Source: Telmatactis stephensoni
Lineage: Eukaryota > Cnidaria > Anthozoa > Actiniaria > Isophelliidae
Length of the DNA: 64,000 nt
Assembly (NCBI GenBank): GCA_029948255.1
Contig: JALIZF010001780.1
Coordinates: 186,001 to 250,000 of the forward strand
Reading direction: 5' to 3'
The notes under the pieces: generated by a model
The model's database searches: none
Told to the model about the DNA's origin: nothing
The model's input: the letters and a program-made list of their open reading frames with translations, nothing else
Position numbers and translations under genes: made by a program
In this document: positions 33,909 to 44,476 of the stretch, piece by piece
Layout of the letters: every line of letters begins with the position of its first letter
Numbering within the stretch: the stretch's first letter is position 1

Positions 33909-34892
33909 TTTGACTGGACTGACTTCACGTAAGAACGTAGTGAGTGTAGGGGTGGAACATTTGGTCAAAAAATGGTTTGGTATATGTTATGTGTTTTGGT
34001 ATATGAGTATGTGTGTGTATGTCAGCCCCAAATCGGACTTAAGAAACCGTTTTTAACGAGCCATAAATAGAAAATCAACGTACCCACCAATGGCGGACAT
34101 AATATAACTCGTGGATTGAGCTATATGTGCAGAGGAAGCCCGTGAAGCACTGAGAGCTGAATGGTATTCCCCAGTTAGTATTTTTTTTACCTCCAAAAAG
34201 TGTCTTTTATGTAATCCTTAGCCTTTAGCAGCAATATCAAGCCATAAAAATGTCTTTAATGAGTAACACGCATACTTTTATATGGAGTGTAATTATAGCC
34301 CACACAAAATGATCAAAACATGGCCAAAAAACTTTTAAAAAATGCAAAGGCTAAAACCCATTCAACATGCTAAAAAATGGCATAAAGAAAGAAAACTGCA
34401 GCAAATTAACTGTAGAAAACTGCAGCAAAATGTAGCAGAGGCTACAGCCCACAAAAAAAGATCAGAAATGGCCCAAAAATGAACAAAAACGAAAAGGCTA
34501 TTAGCCTATGCAGAAAATCAACCCGCCAATGGCGAAGTAACTCGTGGATTGTCCCCTTGGATCGGATTGACCGATAACAATGACCACAGGAAGCTCAAAA
34601 ATAAATTTTAGTTAAATAATGAGTTTTTTATTTGAAGGCAAAAATATAAATCAATTAAAGCAATATGTATTTTTCTAAATGATAGCTATAGATCATTGCT
34701 CTCACAAATTTAAACATTAGGATTGGGCCCACCGGTAAAGCATTTAAAGGAATTTTTAGAGTCATTTGGATAATTATTAATAATATGAGCTAATGTAATT
34801 TCGTTAGCGAAAAATGATAGACTTGAGACCACTTGAGTATGAAAGAACAAAAGAAAAAGATAATGAAGCCAAGAAAAAAAGAAAAAAATGAA
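33909..34892. other. No gene; AACTCGTGGATTG repeats
   Basis: CAATGGCGGACATAATATAA then CTCGTGGATTG at 34089, a second copy CAATGGCGAAGTAACTCGTG at 34536, and the inverse CAATCCACGAGTT at 36019, suggest remnants of an element about 1.9 kb long. Imperfect repeats of GGCCAAAAAA/GCTAAAACCCA fill 34300-34510. Confidence 0.5.
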
Positions 34893-34965
34893 CAGGCCCG
34901 CCGGGAGCCGAACCCGAGACCTTTAGATCATTAGCCAGCAACGAACCACTTGCACTACTGAGCAA
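34893..34965 (-). other. tRNA-like sequence (Ile-like), degenerate
   Basis: On the minus strand TTGCTCAGTAGTGCAAGTGG resembles an A box and GGTCTCGGGTTCGGCTCCCG a B box/T arm, with GGCTAATGATC in the anticodon position (tRNA-Ile-like TAAT). The 5' acceptor strand (AAAAAT) cannot pair with the 3' CGGGCC, so it is a pseudogene or SINE head. Confidence 0.5.
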
Positions 34966-35056
34966 TTTTTGTTCGGAAGGTTATTTTTTCATAGATATTG
35001 TTAACTTACGTTCGTAGAGTGCACGCACTTAATCCGTGAAACATAAATACACTAAG

Positions 35057-35195
35057 GTGCGCGATTGCAGAAACTTCATGCAATTGTATGCAAATTAAGC
35101 ACACCGTTCGTCGTTCTATAAAGAAATATATTACTGTATGTACTTACTTTTTCCGCAATCGCGCACCTCACTCATGTTGATGCCGTTTCGGCCAA
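35057..35195. mobile_element. MITE with AGGTGCGCGATTGC ends
   Basis: AGGTGCGCGATTGCAGAAA at 35056 and TTTCCGCAATCGCGCACCT at 35151 are inverted. The interior TGCAAATTAAGCACACCGTT and GTCGTTCTATAAAGAAATAT match the copy in MCU intron 2. Confidence 0.8.
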
Positions 35196-36486
35196 CAGGG
35201 CCGTAGCGGTTCCACGGCCAGTTCCTGACTTTTTCGGCAGGCGGCAGTTCGTACTCAAATATGATTTCGTTTGCTTTTTATTTCAACATTTACTCTCGTG
35301 CTGATAGAGTACAAACACTAAATGCTTGGATGGCTCGTTGATATTGGACTGGCGACGATTGTTGATATTGGACTTGCGACGATGTTTGTTGTTTTCAAGA
35401 CAGCGACTACAAAGTCCCGATAGTTTTCAAATCCGAGAATCGAACAGCTCAACTTGGAGATGTGATGAATTCCAAGCTGCAGAGGGAGCTGAGAGAAGTT
35501 CAGTACAAAATGTGTCAAGGAATAAGAAATTATCTAATCAGATATTTTGGCATTTTTGCTTATCTTCGCGGAGTGTAGACCCGTGTACATGTAGACCACG
35601 AGGTAAGTCGAGGGTCGACATGTTAAATTGGCTTGTATTACTGAGCATTTGTTACCGAGCTTACATCGTGTGCCTAAAAATTGTTGCTTATACACAAATC
35701 TAAAACAGTCACATTACGTTCAAAGCTTCTCGAGGGCTATACCCAATATTAATCACCGAAAATTATTAATTATTATAACAGACGTTATCACCGTATCCTA
35801 TTATCGGGAATAGGCCGGAAGTAAAATTTGACAGACCGGAAGTTTACAGGAACGTGAGTGAGTGAGTGAGTGAGTGACACAATAGGTTACTACTTTATGT
35901 ATGGCAACATTCTAGTTAGACAATAGATAGATTGAATAGTACCATTTCATGTTGTCATACACGAAGTAGTAAGCTGACTCATTTGCATATTCGACCCCTC
36001 ACAATAACTCGTAGATTTGCAATCCACGAGTTAAAAATGTACTTGTAGGGTTAACCTTACCACTTATTTTATTCCAAAACTGTTTTTACCCATTTTGCTA
36101 GCTAGACCTCATGATAATCCGGATCCTGTTGCGCCACAAATTCATATTTACAGTAACATATCAAAAGTACACCCCTGGGAAGATTTTCGCCGTTTCTTAA
36201 TAGAAGCGCATTCATCTCAGTACTTAGTCCTTTCTCCGGAATGATGACCGAGGTGCTCTGGGTACCAGAATGAGTAGAAGGGCGAGCAATCTCGAACCCA
36301 GCGCCTGCGTTCCTCTTGGTCAGTCGGCTGACCAGAAGCCGGCAAAACTCTGGGCTCGAGATTGAAGGGCGCGTGTTTCAGATTCTCTCTTTTATCATTG
36401 AAAGTGAGTCAATGACAAGCAACTCTGGATACATTGGTAGCTAGATTTATAGCATACTTTATTACACTCGCCGCACTTAAATATAA
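35196..36486. other. No confirmed gene; (GTGA)n at 35853-35877 and two hairpins
   Basis: Five GAGT units precede an inverted repeat GTTACTACTTTATGTATGGC / TCATACACGAAGTAGTAAGC (35886-35974). A palindrome AGCAATCTCGAACCCAG / CTCTGGGCTCGAGATTG spans 36285-36366. A 56-codon open frame at 35404-35573 looks protein-like but is unassigned. Confidence 0.55.
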
Positions 36487-39400
36487 CTACGTTTTACTCC
36501 ATTTTAAAGGCCAATACTGACAACGACATCGGTCAGTAAAAATCTTGCCCAGCGGTTTTCCATCACAGACACAACGCGTATTAGTCCCACTTTTTTCGCA
36601 CAAAACCGGAAGTCCTTTTACAGGTCTACAGATTGAACTTTGCTCTTGCTTTGGAACATCAATGACCCGTATGTATGATCTGTAATTGGGTGGGGTACAT
36701 TGACGCTTGGAGCATGCGCGGGCCCATATAGGTAGCAAAGGGCCCGTTTTACAGTCTACTTTGCAATGAGCCACGTTTGGACTTATAAAGTCACCCTTTT
36801 TGCATGTTTTGGGTTTAGAAGGGTCACACCGCTGACCTTCGTCCATGATGCAGTCAGTTACATTATCAATTGCTCGAGCCATTTCCTGTACGGCGCTTTT
36901 ATATTTAGGATTATGGACAAGATTCAGTAGGCACTTACGAAATTCTACGTTACAGTAACAGCGACGGTAACTATAGATACCACCTTTTGGCGGGAAAGTT
37001 TCTCCTCCCGCGCAAGTCAGCATGCGATAACAGCAAATATCAAGCTCGTTGGTTGGTTTGGAGTTTAGTTTGCCACTGAAGATCCCCTTTGTGACGTCAC
37101 AGTAGTGTGTGGTTAATTTGATTTGTTCAATGGTATTTGACGTCATACAGGAAAATCCGTCTCCATCTTTTTCCACACCCAGTATCCATTTCGGACTATG
37201 ATCAGCCAGCTCGACGCAAACCTTCCCGACATCATCACAGAGACTTGGATTTGCTTTACACTGGTTGATACCTAGACTACAGTACTTGTGGTTAGCGGGA
37301 CAAACACAACGAACCTCAGATCCCCACATCTTGCACGAGGCGTGTTTTGACGTACATAGGTTTTCTATCTTGCAGAGGTCCACAAAATACTGGCATCTTA
37401 TGACAAGAAAAATGAAATATTATACATATTGGGTGCTTTCCATTTGTCAAAAAAACCGGTAATATCGTTTAGAAACCAAATGGAACAGTCACTTTTCCGG
37501 AATTTCCAACCGAAAAAAGAGGACAACCTTTCGAGGTAGTCCAGCCGTTCCGGTTGGAAAAACCAGATGGAAATGTTCGATCCGGCATTTAGCAAAGACC
37601 GCTAAAAAACGGTCATTTCGGTTGGATTCAAAATGGAATAGTCTCTTTTCCAGTCCGAACCTAGAAAAACAATTTGAACTCTTCCATTTGTACCATTGTT
37701 GTTTCGGTTTAAAAACAAGCCGGTTTTTTTGGACAAATGGAAAGCACCCATTGAGATCGATGCATGTTAGGATTTTGTAACTGCTGCGCGGGGCAGTACT
37801 CACTATGCTATCGTCCGAGTTTTTCGAAAGCAAGTAAGTAACATTAGTAAAAATCTACTAGTATTCTAATGCAAATCTCGCATTCTGATTGGCTGCTCTA
37901 CTCACCTTCTAATAATGATAGAAAGTGAGTAGAGAAAATAGGGATTCGTGATTTGAAAATAACCAGCAAATTTCCATAAATAAAAAATGGTTTGTAATAA
38001 TATTTGCCATAAATACCACGAGTGATATTTATACAACATAAACGTACAAATGTTAATATATAAGCTGAGAATTTTTTGCGATTTTGACTGAAAACGAGTT
38101 GAATCACCTACCTCTACGAGGACCGTACTTTTAAAAGTGAAAAAAGTTGCTTTCAAGCCTAAATTATCTAAGATAACTCAGCAGTATTTAAGGATTATAA
38201 AACGCGCGCGCATGTCTCTGTTCTGTGATATAAACACGATGGAAGATGTATAAAGCAAGAGAAAAGCAAGCTTGGCGTAGCCGTAGCCGAGGCGTAGCCG
38301 AGTGTTTGGCTCTTGCTTTTCGAGTGCTCTACATCTTCCAGAGTGTTTATATCATAAGCGATCGTTTTATATTGCTTTTATAAAATATTTTCGACGTTTT
38401 TTGAGCGAGCCATGTCTCTGTCCTCTGATATAAACATGGCAGCCAGTCAATCAGCGCGCGCGTTATATCTCAAGTATTTTATAATCATTGAGTATACAAT
38501 TGTGACGTAAATTTACCAAATAAGGTATCATTTGAGGGCCAATATGGGACGGTAATACCCTCTAGAAAACCGGTTTGCGTATTCGGCCCTGCATGACGTC
38601 AAGGCTTCAAACCGGTTTCTTTTTCCCGCGCGCGCGCTGGTTTGCAAAAAGGACTGTTTAGAAATCCGGTTTGCGTATTCGGCCCTGTATGACGTCAAGG
38701 CTTCAAACCGGTTTGAAGCGCGCGCGCTGGTTTTCAAAAAGGACTGTATCGATGATAAAAATACTGTTAAAAACAAAGCGAAAAAGCAATTGTATATTTT
38801 ACAACATTTGACTAAAATCTTGCAATCTGATTGGCCGAGAGCCATTGTTAATAAGAGTACTGACAATAGCTGACGCCAACATGTCACGCTCGTCCTTACA
38901 GAAAAAAGGTTTGGGACAGTTTTTCAAACAGATTTGGACGGAAAAGATCGCTGCGCTCGTGGTTCCACTTTAGTTTTGAACATTTTTTGACGTCATCCAT
39001 GATTAATAAGAGTACTGACAATGGAAAACTATCTTCAATTTGTTAAATAAATCCTTTATTAGATATTTTCTTGTGTATTACGGGCTGACATTTTACTCAT
39101 CGCTCGCATTTTATACATACGCGACTCGTAAAATATCAGCCCGTAATACACAAGAAAATATCTAATAAGTGGTATATATCCCTCAGGGTCATGGTATTAC
39201 TTATAATAATAGCAAAAAGAAATAATCTTAAGTGAAAAAATTACTTTGTTTTCGTGAACAGTGACTTCAAAGTAACAGAAAAACAAACTCTTCAGTAAAC
39301 GAGCAAGTAGTCATTTGTGAGGACAAAAACGGTATTGTTTGAAAAAAAGATGAGACAAAAAACTTTCTAAACAAGATAAACAGGGAATACATAAGTGTAG

Positions 39401-41902
39401 AATAGCTTTTTGTTACCTTTCAATAACTTTTCTGCAGGATTCCTTCAGGTTGGAGCTATGATTTGAAAAACTTTACTTTCACCGAATCAGTTCACGGCGA
39501 GCCGGTACGTCGGTCAGCTCGATCCTTTTTTGTCTTTTCGCCCCGAAACAATACAAGAAATCTCCACAAGCATCAGATAATCTGTACTTCAGTTTTGTTT
39601 TTTGAGCTTTTCGACTTTCTTCTATGATCAAATCCCTTCTTTTTAGCGGAAGAAAGCTCAGCTGGTCTGGCTGCCGATTTTCCTCGGCTTCCAGGTTCCA
39701 AAAGAAAGACAGTTGTCATGGAAACTATAATTTATATTTGTATAGCCTTCCGAATTTTCGTAGTTGTTTAGGTTAAAAAATATCACCAAATTTTGTTTTC
39801 AGAATTTTGCATTAGAATACTAGTAGATTTTTACTAAAACAATTAGACTACTCGTTCTCGTTTTTCAGCCGATAGAAAACTCGAACTCGTATAGTCTAAT
39901 TGTTAAATAGAAGTACTGCGGGACCAATCGACATCCATGAACCTATATCGTTAACTTTTCGCATCAACGACAAGTCTTCGATTCTTATTCCCGTAAACAG
40001 CCGACAGCTATCATCCCTCGTGGGTAGTGTGCCTTTTGGTTCATGGAGTCATGACAAGAGACCATAATACTAAGAGAGCGAAACTCAGTATTGATGTTTG
40101 TGCAATGTTTGTGGCGCCTAAGGCTATTTTTAGTAATTTCGCCATCGCGCGCGCAAGGCTCTTAAACAATAGAATTCAAACGGTCCCGTCCGCGCGCACG
40201 TCAAAAATCAAATTCTATTGGTTGTCGGACTTGCGCGCGCGATGGCGAAATTACTAAAAACAGCCTTAGTCGCTACGAACATCGCACAGACATCAATACT
40301 GAGTTTCGCTCTCTTAGTATTATGGTCTCTTGGTCGTGATCGTAGAAAATTAGAACCTCTTTAAGGGAAAATGAGTTCAATTGTGAGACAATTGAGCTTC
40401 ATAACAGGAATTCATATTTATCTCCATTGTGGAAAGTAGAAGACTGTTCAAAGTTTATAAGATTTCCTGAAATCTTCAACCGTCAATAATATTTCTTTTC
40501 TTCAATTCTTGACTTTCCTTCCCATTTATTTATTTTGTTATGATTATTTTCCTGATGTTGGCTTTTTTGCTCAAGAAATTGCAGCACCAACTTTATGTGT
40601 ATGACAATGTCATTCCACAGGAAGCCCAAGCGAAATAACGAGAATTTTTAAAACTCCTCTCATGGTTTTTGGTTCAATAGAAGTCTATTTTATAACACTT
40701 CATAAAAGAAAGCAGTAGTCACATGCGCCTAAATTAAAAGACGTCTATTTTTTCTGTTATAAAAATTCGAACGAAAATTAGAATCCCAGCATCTTGTCTG
40801 AGAAGAAGGAAACTTAAAGCCTTGATGCACAAAGCAACTTAATTTCCCTGCGCGCAACAAAGACCTTGTTGTACTATGTGTCCGGCCGTGCGGCAATGTT
40901 TGTGCGCAGCGATGCAGTAAAAGTTGCAAAAGTAAACCAGACCCTAAACCTGCAACCAGCTTGCACACAACTATACTGCACCAGTGATCACACGGTGCAA
41001 CCGCTTTGCTGTTAATTGCGCGCAACTGGTTACAGGAAAAAACATCACGCGTGTGTCTTGGTTATCTTGTGACGGTGCATACGATTTTTGATTTACACTA
41101 GGTTTTAAGTCTCCGTACGAATACGATTGTTATTACAATGTCAGATCACGACACAAGCTTTAACCAGTACGCAAAGCTTTAGACAGTGGCTGTGTGCATT
41201 TCCATGTGGAGAAGGAGAGTGTAAAACCTGTAATTGAAACATTTCCTCTTCTTTGGATAGGAAATCTTTGAGAGAGTTTACAACCCCTGCATCTTCTGAG
41301 CTTCATAGATTCACTTAACGAGTAGTTACATTCCTTTATATAGTTCCAATTTTACAGGACATAGAAAAAGTAGTGATTTCTTACCTGCATTCATTTTTCT
41401 TCCAAACACCAACTCCATTCTTAGTTGCAGGCGCAGAGCAAACGCATCTAGTACCAAGTTCCCCACAAACAAAGGTTCCAGGGAAACGTTTACCTTTATT
41501 TGGCCATGTTGTAAATCGAAAATCGACCGGGCTACACTGCGGTTGTCCATAACTTGGTCCCACAGCTTTATGGTCCATGGAAGCTGGTGATGGCAACGTT
41601 GGAAAGCATCTGTACGTTTTGCTTTCCTTGAATCCAGCAATTAATTCTTTATGAATATGTGAGTTGAACTTTGGTTCACACGTTGCTACACGAGGATCAA
41701 TAAGGTCGCCTGTTCTACAGGAGTTTTCGAACGGGCTGCAGTACTCGCGGTCAGGCAAAACGAACTGGTTTTTCGTAGCAATACATTGAATCAGGTCTGG
41801 GTTAGCAGTACAAAATTTAGATGAATGAGAATGGTTACTTAATAGGAGAACTCCGAGTACAGTAATAAAAACACTTGTCTTGTCATTTGTTGTGATCTTC
41901 AT
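36487..41902 (-). CDS. Secreted cysteine-rich protein with an inactive group-III PLA2-like domain
   Basis: Two exons on the minus strand, 41902-41385 and 37396-36487 (stop at 36489-36487), joined across a GT-AG phase-2 intron of 3,988 bp; 475 residues. The ATG at 41902 is followed by a hydrophobic signal core (VFITVLGVLLL, 11-21), so the product is secreted. Residues 55-176 and 363-467 are two copies of a Cys-rich module, sharing CxP, GD(L/F)I, P(R/N)VA, QC(S/T)P, TRCVC and CRCQY. Between them lie an EGF-like stretch (about 181-260) and a domain like group III secreted phospholipase A2: YCDVTKG, DICCYRMLTC (294-301), RCYCNVEFRKCL (about 319-329). The His-Asp pair normally after CC is Met298-Leu299 and the Ca2+ loop WCGxG is altered, so catalysis is not expected. 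Role unknown. Confidence 0.75.
37430..37750. mobile_element. TIR MITE 33 bp from the exon 2 acceptor of the PLA2-like gene
   Basis: TGGGTGCTTTCCATTTGTCA then AAAAAACCGG (37429-37458) is inverted at 37720-37751 (CCGGTTTTTTTGGACAAATG then GAAAGCACCC). Interior units GGTTGGAAAAACC and AAATGGAA recur. The gap to the 3' splice site at 37397 is about 30 bp. Confidence 0.88.
38160..38490. mobile_element. Hairpin MITE, family E, with CAATCAGCGCGCGCGT tail
   Basis: TGATATAAACACGATGGAAG then ATGTA...AGCAAGAGAAAAGCAAG is inverted at 38310-38355 (CTTGCTTTTCGAGTGCTCTA, then CATCTTCCAG...TTTATATCA). The loop repeats GGCGTAGCCGTAGCCGAGG. The tail at 38446-38465 and outer TTATAAAACGCGCGCGC resemble families C and D. 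Confidence 0.82.
38566..38747. repeat. Tandem duplication, about 92-bp unit, each with TGACGTCA and AAACCGGTTT
   Basis: CCGGTTTGCGTATTCGGCCC occurs at 38569 and 38663, each followed by TGACGTCAAGGCTTCAAACC and a run of GCGC. The second copy lacks the TCTTTTTCC insertion of the first. Confidence 0.9.
39056..39169. mobile_element. Hairpin, 40-bp arms
   Basis: TTATTAGATATTTTCTTGTG then TATTACGGGCTGA is inverted at 39135-39169 (CAGCCCGTAATACACAAGAA then AATATCTAATAA). Directly after it lies a solo end of the element at 14367-14965. Confidence 0.9.
39206..40051. other. No gene; intronic
   Basis: Inside the PLA2-like gene intron. A short inverted repeat AATTAGACTA...CTCG / CGAACTCGTATAGTCTAATT surrounds 39840-39902. 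Confidence 0.5.
40052..40343. mobile_element. Palindromic MITE with about 120-bp arms
   Basis: AAGAGACCATAATACTAAGA at 40053 pairs with TCTTAGTATTATGGTCTCTT at 40312, and AGTAATTTCGCCATCGCGCG at 40133 with its complement at 40234. The centre holds AAACAATAGAATTCAAACGG and its inverse AAATTCTATTGG. Confidence 0.92.
40800..41045. mobile_element. CCTAAACCTGCAAC family element (copy 2)
   Basis: CAGACCCTAAACCTGCAACC at 40939 matches the 20785 copy. GCGCGCAAC and TGCACAAAGC-type motifs recur in both orientations around it. Confidence 0.5.
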
Positions 41903-43089
41903 TGGGTAATTTAACAAATAAAATTAGTAAATTGAACTTCAATAGATCATTAGTGTTTGTTACGTCATATTGCGTTCATTAGTTGCGAGGTTGCAATGCG
42001 TGGACTCAAAACGATGTCAAGAACTCATTCTTTTTTATGCGCGCTCATTCGTTTCGAAGCTTATTAACCTCACGTTATTTTCGCATCTCGTCGCGTTCGC
42101 TAAACGTGACTGATTTAGATGGTAGGATTTTGCCTACAACTTGTGTGTCTTGTCTTCTTAAGGACGTTCGTGGGCATTGTTCACACGCACTTTTACTGCG
42201 TACGCTAGCGCGCGCTACCTCAATAAATCCAAGATGGCTACCTAATTTTTTTTTCTTCTGTTAATTACTTTTTTTCGATTTTCCAAATGGAAATTTCTTA
42301 AAAAAGGAGGGGAAATAGGAATCCGACCGCGGAAAAACATAGTTCAGGTTGAAAAACTGCAGAAAAAAGGATGGAAAAGATTCTACTGGACCCAGTCACC
42401 TCTCGGTATTCAAGATGGCGGCGAATACGGTGACCCCCACTTTTTCCTCCTTTAAACAAAACTCTTTCAAACAGCTTTCAAATATCTAATGGCTTCAAGA
42501 GGCTTCCTTGCCATCTTTGTTATATAGATATTGTAAAAAAATCTTTTGTTATATAGATATTGTTAAAAAAAATCTTTTGTAAATATATATGAATGGCGAA
42601 TAAATAAATAAATAATAAAAAATATAAAAAAGATGAAAAAATCAAGGTGTATGGAAAAGAGTTACATGAAAAAAAGTCTACCTCAACATTCAATCGAATT
42701 TCAAAAACTTTTGTTGCATCTCGCGGATTAAAAGCCTCATAAAAAATTCCTTCTTCAGTCATTGATTCTAGTCAGAAATATCACAGATAACACAATTAAT
42801 TTGTGTTGCATATGATATGCTTTTTATTGAGCTTTGTTTATTTTCACCATTTTCTACATGCGTTTAATTCACGCTTTTTGTTTCACTTGCCGCGCACGCG
42901 TCTTTTCTTCTCGAGATGCATTATACTCTGTGAGCATGCATATAGCGGAAAAGCGAATACAATGATCCCCATTTTTATTTCATTTTTTGGACAAGTATAT
43001 GATGTAGTATGTCCAGACAAAAAATAAACGAAATCTAGGTGCAGCTTCGTTTGCCCGCGAAGTCCTTAAGCATTCATGCACGAACTAAC
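41903..43089. other. 5' flank of the PLA2-like gene; possible exon at 42765-42683 (-)
   Basis: On the minus strand an AG acceptor at about 42768 is followed by ATG and 27 open codons (ending KVFEIRLNVE) to a GT at about 42681. It is too short and the donor too weak to assign. Two direct copies of TTGTTATATAGATATTGT lie at 42518-42564. Confidence 0.35.
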
Positions 43090-43262
43090 AGCACTACAAA
43101 CTTTGGTGTAATACAATGCAACCAGCAGTCAACAATTGCGTGCAACACAGCTGCACCATGCATGTATCCACGCTTACAATGTTGTGTGCAACGAAAAATT
43201 TGGAGAAGCAGGATTGAACTCGATCCTAAACCTTTTGCAGGGGTAGACACACGTGTTAGGGA
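43090..43262. mobile_element. CCTAAACCTGCAAC family element (copy 3)
   Basis: GATTGAACTCGATCCTAAAC then CTTTTGCAG at 43210 follows repeated TGCAACA/GTGCAAC motifs; GTAGACACACGTG near the end matches GTGGACACACAG of copy 1. Confidence 0.6.
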
Positions 43263-44476
43263 ACTAGTCCGAGATCACGCGTACGGCTTTGACGACAACA
43301 TTAAACCATACCGTTGAGCTTGGTAACTTTAAATTTAACTTCTCTTTTGTGTTTAATTCTGCATGTGTTTAATTTCTCCAGCAACAACGACAACGACAAC
43401 TAACTTACAAGACTTATTGCAAAGATATTTCTAGCATCAGATAGAGCCATAACCCAAACAAGACTCACGTTGCACGGTCAGGCATATCCAATTAAGGTGT
43501 ACACCAGGATCTCCAGAGCTGGACCGGCCGGCAATAAAACTTTCCTGCACAACCTTGACCATGGAGTCTCATTTGTACTATGGACTCTACTTACTAAATG
43601 TCAATCTTACTTGAATTTCAATCACACCCTAAACTGCGTCATAGTGTAAAATCTGAGGTATATACTAAAATTCATTCACACATTAACGTACTCAACCTAC
43701 AAAACCATTTGGTAAAGGCTTGGGACTATTCGCGAATCTACAAATCTAGAACTGGAAAACCTTGCCCAGGCTAGCAAATTTGTGTGCGGTTTGGTAAGAA
43801 AATTATCATGAAAACTCCACGGCCACGTCACAAAAGACCCTTGCCAAAATTATTAAGTGTAGGTAATCATGCGGTTTCGAGTTCAATTTGGAATTAATTT
43901 GCACGAGTGTGTTTTTCAAAGAGATTTCTGTCTTTCCGAACAATTTGCCACAAGCATAAAATTTTCGAGTATAAAGCACACGTAGACCATCAGTAACACT
44001 TGGCTCCGGGCTTATTAAGTGATGAATGCTTCTTCTCTGATCATGCAGTCATGAATATATGCATGCGGCGATAATAATTTGAAATCTTTTTTTTTTTATT
44101 TGTCTAAAATTAAATCAATTTATAATAAATACTTGATTCCCAATTCCGATGGTTACATTGTCGTAAAGTGTTCAAAATATATCACCTGTTTTCAAAGATT
44201 CTTAACATAGGTACGTCTTGATTGGAAATTCGTATATTCATGCCTGCTTGCAGAAGAAAATGTGGAGAAATTTGGGTAAATTTTTAAGGCGTTTCAAGGC
44301 GTCTTTAGGCGTTTTAAGGCGTTTTAAGGTAACTTATTAAACGAGTTGAATTAACTCAAATTAACCTAAGGCTACTTTAGGCTACATTAAGTATCTTCTT
44401 GCTTGTGGTCAACTTTTGTTTGAAGTAGAAAGTAGTTATTTGTGAAATGAAGCAAAAGAATGAAAGAGGAAGATTA
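43263..44476. other. No gene; GGCGTTTTAA mini-repeat at 44287-44330
   Basis: Four AAGGCGTTT(C/T)-like units at 44287-44330. The rest is unrecognised. Confidence 0.5.

Larger units (their letters stand above)
37846..39835. mobile_element. 2-kb TIR element in the intron, containing further repeats
   Basis: AGTAAAAATCTACTAGTATT then CTAATGCAAA at 37846-37875 is inverted at 39802-39835. The interior has no transposase frame; it contains the hairpin element at 38160, the tandem pair at 38566 and the palindrome at 39056. Confidence 0.75.

Noticed and set aside
33765..34056. Poly-Val and poly-Thr frames
   Set aside because: They are the (GTT)n microsatellite read in two directions.
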